Source of the DNA: Evernia prunastri
Taxonomy: Eukaryota; Ascomycota; Lecanoromycetes; Lecanorales; Parmeliaceae
NCBI GenBank assembly: GCA_003184365.1
Contig: NKYR01000115.1
Location: forward strand, 1-64,000
DNA: 64,000 bases
Reading direction: 5' to 3'
A program made the position numbers and the translations under genes. Position 1 is the first letter of the stretch; every line of letters starts with the position of its first letter. Below are positions 55,801-64,000 of the stretch, piece after piece. A model generated the notes under the pieces. It did no database searches and was not told the DNA's origin. It saw only the letters and a list, made by a program, of their open reading frames with translations.

Positions 55801-58800
55801 GAAACGTGCCATTTGTAAAAGAGTTGCCTCGTTTCCATACGTACCAAGCACGAAGAAGACACGAATGTCGATAGCGAATGTCTGTGCGATGCCACCGCCG
55901 GAGCTGGCTACCTGAACAGACATATTCTCGTACCCAAGCGCTAGAGACCTTCGATACCTCTATGGCGTGGACCAAAAGTACTGATATCTACATATAGGCG
56001 TGGGCGAGCGGGACAAAGATGTGCGCTATGGCTCTGGAAAGACGGATTCGAATGAAGAGCTATGTGCTGGTGCAGGACAGGCACATACAGAGCTCTTGCC
56101 TGGCTGCTCGTCCCCTGGTCATTCCTAACTATTATAGCAAGAATGAAACAAAGCTGTAGAAATTTACTAGCACGAAACAGGCCCGATAACTGTCAGTTCG
56201 ACTGTGACATCTTGGATATGCGAAAATTTCGCCCTATATCAGCAAGTAGCTCGACACTCTGTTTCAGAGTCATAGCTTTTTTTCTTTTCTTTTTTTTCTT
56301 TGTCATCTTTAGATGTACTTAAGGCACTACTAACACTTGAGGAGAGACATAGTTTGGAGTCGATAATTGAGTCGAGTTGAACCGTGGAACGAAACGTGCA
56401 AACACGAAAGGCTGCTTCTGTTTATACTTGAAAATTCTAAAATTCCTTTATTCAAAATTTCTACTACACTATCTGACCGAGTCCCGCAATCGTTGTCGGA
56501 AATAATATACAATGCTAGCTTAGACTCCGATATCTGTCGTTAATGAATGATGGAAGCGTGGGTGAACAAGGGATTCATGCGTACCTATTTTGAGAACGAT
56601 GCGCGAATTGGGAGCCTCATGAGAGCGGCGTATATTTCCTACACTGAGTCGTAGCCTACAGCTTTCAACAATGGAATAAGACCCGTCTCCTCCACGATCG
56701 TTCGAACACATCCAATTCGGTTCCGAGGGGAAAAAACACGCTTAGTCTTCGCCACATCATCGCGAAAACATGTGACCTGAACAATGTGTAGATAAATAAC
56801 GTGATTGGCGTACTTCAGGCCGAGGTAAACCGCCGAATAGACGCTGTCATAGGCCTATTCTCGTGAGAAGAATCGAATGAAGAGACAATTGCCTGTGGGA
56901 TGACAAGGTCTTTGTAGGCCATTTCATACCAAAGAAGGGTCTGAAACCCCCACTCTGCCATGGCCTCTCGCAGGCCTGAAACAATGCAATATATGCCCTA
57001 TGCGCATGCGCAAAGGATAGCGATATGCATGTGTGAGCGACTAACCTCCAGTCCTGCTGTGGCGATTCAGCGTAGGTAAAGGGAAGCTATTTAGGAAATT
57101 TTGGGGACAAATCGTCTCTTCTTCGGGCTGTGCGCCCTAGATGTCCAGAACATTCAAGATAAATGCTAAATCATTACCAAATGAAGGAGAGTAAACCCTT
57201 AATCACACCATATTCTATGTGAAGGCAACCCAAATAAGTCGATAGAGATGCATGAAAAAACCCATATTCGGTTTTTCTAGCTGCGTTTATTGACTCGATG
57301 TTGTCCTCTTGAGCTGTGTATCTCGTATACTTAGTTCATCGGCAGAGATCAACCCAGATCAGTCATGTTGTAGTTCTGCAATAGCTCTCTAGTTGTGGTC
57401 CTATTATCTGCCGAATTGAAGGACTGAACTCGGTGCTCATTATCAGTCTCAGTCACTGCAAAAATATCAGCCTTGTAGACCCTCCGGCTTCTTGTCGGTT
57501 ATGGAGAATTCTCTTACTGACCTAGAGCATAAAGGCAATGTCAGATAGTAACGAAGCAATCAGAATACTCTATTTTGGTGACCCGTTCAAACAAAGAACT
57601 ATCTTAGCGAGAAATGTATCGCGTTAGTCGTCTGACGAACAAATTAGAAGCTAAATATATATAGCTTCCTTAACGCAACCGGATATAGAAGTCGTTATTA
57701 CTCTATCATATCTATAATCGACCCGGAAACAAAAATCGCTAGAGGTATATAGTCTAGTATATCGCTGAGCTAACACAGCTAGACAGGAACATACAATTAT
57801 GTCCTACTCTCACCACAATGACAATATGATTTCTAAACATCTGTTGATTGGCATTGCTCGACTACCAGCCAGATATTCTTCTTCAAATTCCAAGGCTTAA
57901 CTTAGCAGTGCAACTCAAGCCTGGACTCAGAGATTTCTATGTACGATGTTGACACGAAGCGAGACCAATGAAAGAAAGGGCCAATCCAAGACCTTCATAA
58001 CCAAGTCTGAGCTGGACCTTTTCCCATAGCGCTCACCGCTTCTTGTCGAAAGCAAGTAGTGCCTTCATTGAATGCAAGTATGTATGTGATCCTATCTTTG
58101 CAGTCCCCGAGGTCTGTGCACTGGTCCCGGTGCAATGTTGAAAACATTGCGACTCTCCATGAGATTTGACCATCTTTCGGGCTGAATGGATAGGATCAGG
58201 CTAACGAGCAGCCAGTGTGGGTGTGTATAGCAAGTGCCACGTGCTTGCAATGAGGGACTGTAGGAGAGAATGGAGGAAGGAAGGATGGATGACCGGTAGG
58301 AGGGCCAGAGGCTAGGTGGTAGGAGTTTCCTACGAGATCTGTATTAGCGGGACTGCTTAGAATTCTGATCTAAACGAAGGAGTGGTGTCTCTGACTAGGC
58401 CTTCCAGCGGGATTAGACAGGGACTTGGCTATGGGGTCCAAAACTCTGACGTCTATTTCCATTCTTCTCTTCGTACAACTGTTTGTTACTCCCAGCTATG
58501 CCATGTCCCGATTCTTTCCCTGGTTGCATATACCTTCGCGTGTGGTCGTGGCAAACATGACGAGGGAGCCCCTGGCCCAAGAGCAGAAGCGTCTGAGTTA
58601 ATGGGTGCTGAAGGAGGAGGTTGTCGCAGATTTGCAAGAGATAAGTCCTGTTGTGCCCATACTGCCAGGAAAGTAACGTCATTTCTAAGAAGGATGCTTG
58701 AGTGTTCACTATGATGATCCTGCTTTGATAACTCTTGTACTGCGCCTGTCTGCGTGCCCTTCTTTGCCTGTGGAGCACTAATAGCTTAGGTGCTCTGCTA

Positions 58801-60170
58801 CAGAATGGCAGCAAGTTTTTGATCAGCTGGGGTCAGACACGATTCGTGGGTACCAGCACATTTAGGCTTGAATATCTGGACACAGGCTTTAGACGCTTCC
58901 TGCCAATGTGCCAAGGTCTCTGTGTCCGATTGCACCAGGAGCGGGGTGATAGCTCTAAGGTACCTCCACGACGCCACCGAACCAATGCAGGTCCCCGAGG
59001 CTTAGCTTGAAAATGGAGGATCTCTGTCTATTGAGCTACCTAGTTACATTCGAAACAAACGAGTATATCGCTCTGGACACTATCATCCACAGTATCCACA
59101 GCATCTACGGGGACTCCGTTATCAAATTTGGTCCGCTGCTGTCCTATATCTCTCGAGTCCCTCGCCGCCTTCGTCGACAGATGGAGCAACACCTAACCGC
59201 TCTTCACTACTCTCAAAAAAGTCCCGGCTGGAGCTACGGACCCTCTACATTCCATGTGTGTCAATAGAATCCCCAAACACATGCCCTTGAGCGGTGAAGC
59301 ATTGCCTAGCTTCCGCACCTGCTCTTCACGAAGTTCACATGATCAGAACAAGGTTCTAAAATCACTTCGGCTATTGCTGCAAGATGTACGATCTAGTGGA
59401 TCGACTAGCAGGGAAGGAATGCGAAGCAATGAATTCTCTGGGAGCTTTCCGTTCAATGAATGATCAAAGATCTTTGGTAATAGTTGCACAGCCGCATGAC
59501 CCTATGCCACTGGCGAATTGGAGAGCTCTTCACTTGCAGAAGAGGAAGAATGAATGCTCAGCAGGCTGTTAAAGGACCTCTTCACTGCTCGTAAGGAGGG
59601 TGTCAACAACGCTAGTGGTTAGGACTCAGGCCTACGGCATCTTCCAGGCCGGTCAGATAGACTCACGTGTGAAGCAAAGGTACATCCTAAGAACTGTTCT
59701 TCACCGCTTCGCGAGGGGTGAAACAAAGGCTCGCTGTCATTCATTCGACCTTGCCTTGGTTTATACCGCATCCGGCGACGAGAAGACCTTTCTAAGCTCC
59801 CTCTGGACAAAGGGAATACGACCCACACTGTATCTCGCACTAGTGACCCTTGCAAGACCTGTAGTCACTGCTGTAAGTGATCTCGTGTTCAGTCGAGGGG
59901 GCTGGGGCATGAATAGCCGGTGAGTGACACAAGGTAATCTTAGCGAAGTTCACTGGATCCCTTAACTCACCCTTCCTCCTCGACCTCTATTTAACCCCCC
60001 AAGCTCCTCGAACTTCTTCTCTTCTACAACATCCACCCCTCCTTGATCTTCCAGCAGGAGGTACTCCAAAGGCTCCATCATCATCTTCCATGCTTCGACA
60101 TGTGCACCTCTATGCCAGTAGGCTAGACATATCAAAGCAACGTACACAACACCATCGAGCATGGCGATAA
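52854..60170. other. Long gene-poor region
   Basis: About 7.3 kb without a gene I can support. TA-rich stretches occur at about 53600-53850, 54320-54480 and 57560-57800. Frames at 58382-58714, 59007-59267 and 59600-59923 (plus strand) are 85-110 codons but show no domain or splice support; 59007-59267 (HSIYGDSVIKFGPLLSYISR) is the most protein-like. No terminal repeats or transposase motifs were found. Confidence 0.45.
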
Positions 60171-60432
60171 CAACATCGACCACAGTGAACTCTCGTCGTC
60201 GAGGCGAGACTGACACTTGCAGTGCATGATTACTTGGTACGTCGTTATGACAGTGAGAACAACATCAACCACAGCTAACTCATCTCTTCCAAGCAAGACA
60301 GACGCCTGCACCACATCCTTACTTGGCATCTCTTCAGCACAGCGAAGACAACATTGAACTCATGTCCTCCAAGCAAGACTGGCACCTGCAACACTTTCTT
60401 ACCTCAAACATCTTCAACATTCCTTCTACACG
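60171..60432. repeat. Tandem repeat, 89 bp unit, three copies
   Basis: Units start with CAACATCGAC (60171), CAACATCAAC (60260) and CAACATTGAA (60349), exactly 89 bp apart. Shared words include CCTCCAAGCAAGAC or TTCCAAGCAAGAC, CCTGCA, TTACTTGG and CAGCGAAGA. The third copy decays after about 80 bp. Confidence 0.8.
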
Positions 60433-61002
60433 CTCACCGTGGGCCACTGCCTTAAAGGCACAGAAGACGCACACCATGGCAGCAGACCAGGTCTTTAGAT
60501 GGTAAAATCCTCCCTCTACCACCGGAAGTGTTTGCGGATATTCATTGTTTGTTGCTAACACATTCAAGGAGTCAGGACGCTCGTCGGTGGTGATTTTTGA
60601 CCTCGCATGACGACGACATCAATCTTCCACCTGTGGAGCGAAAGAACCCCCGCTGCAACGACGATCATACAAAGCGATGCTCAATAATCGACGACCTTCG
60701 AGCTCAACTGCTTCGAGTCTCTTAGTTCGGTGGCATTTGAGATCTACAGGTTTGAGTTATGTAGCCGTGCTTGCTATTTGGAGACTGCTCAGGCTCCACA
60801 GTACCGAAGTCTTTAACAGTGCTTCCTCTCGGCGGCGTCCGAGCTCAACAGCTTCGACGTTAGTATTCATGCTCCACCCACTGTGAAGGCTAAGCGGCTT
60901 ATAATTCAACACCACTAGTGCTCGTACTCTCAGTGAAGCAGACGATGAAGGTCTTACCACGTCGAACCTCAACACTCACCCTACTATACTCCAGCCTAAC
61001 TT
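60433..61002. other. Gene-poor stretch
   Basis: The words CGACCTTCGAGCTCAACTGCTTCGAG (60693) and CCGAGCTCAACAGCTTCGACG (60839) are similar to each other, a loose duplication about 146 bp apart. No gene seen. Confidence 0.4.
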
Positions 61003-61148
61003 CCTCCCACAACAGCTTACCTTCGTCTCGCAACAGCCTGACTTGGTCTCGCAACAGCTCAACGTATCTTCGCAAAGTCTACCTCCCTCTCGCAACAGCC
61101 TACCTTCCTCCCCCAACAGCTTATCGTACCCTCGCAACAGCTCGCTCT
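61003..61148. repeat. Short tandem repeat of CTCGCAACAGC units
   Basis: Six or seven degenerate units, 21-27 bp apart, each with CGCAACAGC, CCAACAGC or CGCAAAG. On the plus strand one frame reads PQQLTFVSQQPDLVSQQL, a Gln-rich pseudo-repeat with a period of about 7-8 aa. Confidence 0.75.
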
Positions 61149-61828
61149 CATCAAAGCTAGCCCATGGTTAGCCCTTTGAACTTACAGAGATTGGGAACAG
61201 CGTTATTCAACGACTAATGATGCCGAAGTGATTTAGCTTGAGCCGACGTTGAATCTCCAGTAACGGTGAGGAACATCGTGGTACCTTGGAATTCAAGTAA
61301 GTTCGAGTAACCCGGTCTTAACCAAGGTCGCTCGCTAACCTTGTCTATAGACACAAGCTCGAAGCATACCTCTCAAACAGCCGTGGACTGGAATAGCGGA
61401 AGTTCTTTCGATCCAAGTTGACAATCAACACCTGTCCCTCAAAGGCCCTTGGCTCGTTAGAGGATCGTTTGAAAAAGAGACGAGCATCATGCCAGTACAA
61501 AAACGGAAGGCGCCATCGCACCTTATTCCAAAGGTGCAACGGAGCTTGCAGCGTGTCTTGCTCCTCTAGTGTCATATCACATACCATAGGCACACAAGCA
61601 CACCACATCCCATCAATCGATGGTAAGGTTGACACGAGGTGACGAGCTGCAACAACTGTGAGACAACTCTCTTTGTAAAGAGAGATGCCTATGTTGGTCT
61701 TAGGTGTATATAAAAAAATAACAAGACAGGGAGCTTGCCTCACTTTGGTAAGAACGCCAATCCTTGTCGTTCGATGCTAGAGATGCTAATACGAACTCAT
61801 GCAGAGAGGTGTGCAGCTCGAGATCACC
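61149..61828. other. Gene-poor stretch
   Basis: No gene supported. GTAAG and CTATAG words near 61297 and 61347 could be splice signals of a lost gene but have no coding sequence beside them. Confidence 0.4.
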
Positions 61829-62590
61829 ATGACCTCTCCCACCAAAGTGGACCCTCCTTCAGAGGCAGAAAGACCGGTGAGGCGCGAGCGTCTGCAGAAA
61901 AGTCAGATGGAGGCAATCGGCACCTCACTTCAATGTCAGAGGCCACTCCTGCCCACAAGCACAAGGACACCAAAGGCCTTGTGGGACTGACATACAGTCA
62001 ACAGGTCAGAGTGGGCTGCTGGCACTCGAGAATCTTGAGGCCGACAAGCGTGCGAGACGTGAGCGACTGAAACTGATTCAGCTGGAGGCCTTAGGAATTC
62101 CTCGCTGGCAGCACTCAATGTACGAGTCTGTCTCCCCTTCTGAGATCAAGTCCACCGTACGTAAGTCAAAGCAGATCAGAATCTCGAGTGGAAAAGACCA
62201 GGAAAACGTGGCAGGTTGGCGATTACTGTGTCAGAGGTGAAGATAGCGGTCAACGGAGCCAAGGAGGATCCGGTCGATGAGAGCGACGGGTTCGAATTCG
62301 TCGACAACGAAGATGACTTCGAAGTCGTTGAGAAGGCACTGTAAGTGTTTGATGCACTCTTCTGATATCCAAACTTATTATCACCGCAGCGACTGCCAGC
62401 TACTGTAGGCGCTGTGGCCGAGATGATGCCCGATTTAGTGCTATCTCATCATGTCTTCGTCTAATCCCAAGGGACAGGCTAAGGATGGAGTCACTCACGC
62501 TTGTGCAGCACAATAGCCATCCTGAAGAGCTGAGGTGGCGCCTCCATAGCAAAGAAGGTACGAAGATTCGAGTCATGAATCTATATGTCA
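61829..62590 (+). pseudogene. Multi-exon gene remnant, unknown function
   Basis: ATG 61829 opens MTSPTKVDPPSEAERPVRRE and RLQKSQMEAIG. A related unit recurs in another frame at about 62030-62100 (DKRARRERLKLIQLEALGIP), followed by MYESVSPSEIKSTV. After another frame change the sequence reads KRGRLAITVSEVKIAVNGAK and GFEFVDNEDDFEVVEKAL. This joins in phase over a 59 nt intron (62341-62399, GTAAGT...CCAG) to YCRRCGRDDARFSAISSCLR and HPEELRWRLHSKEG, then a donor GTACGA near 62560. The intron length matches the intact genes, so this was once a real gene. Frame changes near 61920 and 62170 suggest it is now broken. Confidence 0.4.
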
Positions 62591-62785
62591 TTTTTGAAAA
62601 CTAACGAAATGAGGGTTGTTTTTCTCGACACTTTTCGTACCCAAAGCTCCAATTTCACTTACAGCATAGGCATCGCTGTACCTCCAACACCAAGCTCTTC
62701 TATACATTCTATCGCTCATGCAGGTGCATTCATGGGAGGACCTTGCGTCCTATATATATAAACACGACAACGAACAGCAGGCAGC

Positions 62786-62844
62786 GCCAGTCCACGTCCA
62801 ACGACAGGACCTTCTCTGGAATGCTTCGCCAGAGAGCTGAAAAG
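62786..62844 (+). repeat. Dispersed 59 bp coding-like repeat, copy B
   Basis: Partner of 44581-44639. Reads RQSTSNDRTFSGMLRQRAEK on the plus strand, then a TGA. Confidence 0.75.
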
Positions 62845-62863
62845 GCCTGAAGCCAAAAAAGGC

Positions 62864-63567
62864 GTGGAAGACAACACGCCCGCGAGAGTTGTCGGATGTC
62901 TAACTCCGAAAGGACAGCCATTCTCGACTACACGCGGTGGGTCCATTGTTAGCCTCGAAGCCATCGCGCTGCAGGGTCTACCTCTAGATGTCTTGCTATT
63001 CACACGTGAAAGTCAGAGAAAATTGGCAGATCTTGCGAGGGATGCAACAGTGGTTGGATCACAATGTTTGGAAGGTAACGCCACTGCCCGTCGTGTGCCA
63101 CATGGGCTGCTATACTGAACTCAAACAGACTTGAGCTTAATCCAGTGGCGAGAGATTACTCCACTGGCAAGTTACAGATTGCAGCAAAGTGGGCTTGCAA
63201 CGGTTCCGGCGAGTACGTGGGAACACATGGGAAGCCTGTGCCAAGGAGTCGCTGTTGTGGTATGTGCGCACAATTCCCCGACACTTCGCCCTGCTGATCT
63301 GATTGAAACTGCTTTTGTGCGCTGTTGACTGACTTCTCTTGCACAGATCTGGCGCTGAGGGATCTGCTGAACCCTATCTCGGAAAGGAACTCTTTTATTG
63401 TACATAGGGTCCTGATAGATTTCGCCAAAACATTTGATCAACTAGTTTCTTGTTTCCTTGTCATGATGAAGCCGCTGTGTGTCAACAGACGTGCTAAGTT
63501 GACAAAGAATAAGTTAGCTGACTTGGCAGATACTTATCTGAGCACAACATGCACTTATCCGTCCTGA
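62864..63567 (+). pseudogene. Possible three-exon gene remnant, unknown function
   Basis: Plus-strand blocks with splice-like boundaries. The first ends VLLFTRESQRKLADLARDAT and VVGSQCLE before a donor at 63075 (GAAG|GTAACG; CTGAAC branch; CAAACAG at 63121-63127). The second reads NPVARDYSTGKLQIAAKWAC and NGSGEYVGTHGKPVPRS, ending at GTATGT (63260). The third, after TTGCACAG (ends 63345), reads LALRDLLNPISERNSFIVHR to a stop at 63565-63567. The join between blocks 2 and 3 is in phase; the join between 1 and 2 is not, so either the first boundary is misplaced or the gene carries an indel. No family is recognised. Confidence 0.35.
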
Positions 63568-64000
63568 GCAATGACGTGAAAAGGCTCATGTTATATGCAA
63601 AGATTATCCGGTATATCCGATTCAGACAACTCTCATGAAGAATCTTCATGGCTAATTGAATGTCTAGTTCCTCCAACGAAATCGGAGTCCTACACTCCTC
63701 TTTTCGACCTCTTTCCTCGACTTCCTGCCAACAAGTACGTGGCACTAAAAATATATAGACTCGATTTCTGGTCCTTGAATAGGCGGTGGCCGTGAGAACG
63801 GTCAAAGGCTGGCTTTGACCCAGCTAGAAAGACCAACAAGAAGGGAGCTAGGCTTAAAGATATGTAGGTCCTGTCGGAGAACAACGCGACCTTTGATTGC
63901 AGATAAATGGAAGATAGCTAACCTGTGCCATCAGTCAAATTCTTGAGACACGTACCATGGACGAAGGCCCAGACTATAACAACCGGCTTGACCTCCAACA
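63568..64000. other. Window end, no gene seen
   Basis: No supportable gene in the last 430 bases. Confidence 0.4.

Noticed and set aside
59600..59923. Plus-strand frame of 107 codons
   Set aside because: Not supported by motif, splicing or composition; left as uncertain background.
52854..60170. Transposon in the long gene-poor region
   Set aside because: No terminal repeats, integrase, transposase or reverse transcriptase motifs could be read in any frame.

Overview
The window is nuclear DNA of a filamentous ascomycete (Pezizomycotina; a Dothideomycete is a reasonable guess from gene style, not proven). The evidence is short 50-70 nt GT-AG introns with CTAAC/CTGAC-like branch points, one GC-AG intron, fungal-type families (NRPS-like reductase, PDR-type ABC pump, sugar-porter MFS, DUF6604-like protein) and no operons or bacterial ribosome binding sites.

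Left part, 1-36.5 kb, is fairly gene-dense. It holds, in order: the 3' end of an NCS1 nucleobase permease; an A-T-R NRPS-like reductase divergent from a full-size PDR/ABCG exporter (a plausible two-gene metabolite locus); a local family of three related small genes (one with a RING-like zinc finger) with a GFA/CENP-V protein between them; a sequence duplication around a single N that looks like an assembly join; a small secreted protein; a repeat-containing unknown protein; a DUF6604-like gene with a frame break; a cupin protein; a five-exon sugar transporter; a secreted protein with three repeats of a domain also seen once in the small secreted protein at 18.3 kb; a GT8-like glycosyltransferase; and an aldo-keto reductase.

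Right part, about 37.8-64 kb, is gene-poor. It contains gene remnants with frame breaks, two short dispersed duplications (one with C-to-T changes at CpA, as RIP would leave), a 0.8 kb minisatellite built of alternating 31 and 33 bp units, an 89 bp tandem repeat, and two larger unknown genes (45.4-48.0 kb, apparently broken; 50.9-52.9 kb, intact). From 52.9 to 60.1 kb I see no supportable gene.

Exon models were built by eye. Where exon sums are multiples of three and splice sites are canonical I give higher confidence. Family names rest on motifs and general resemblance; no database search was possible.
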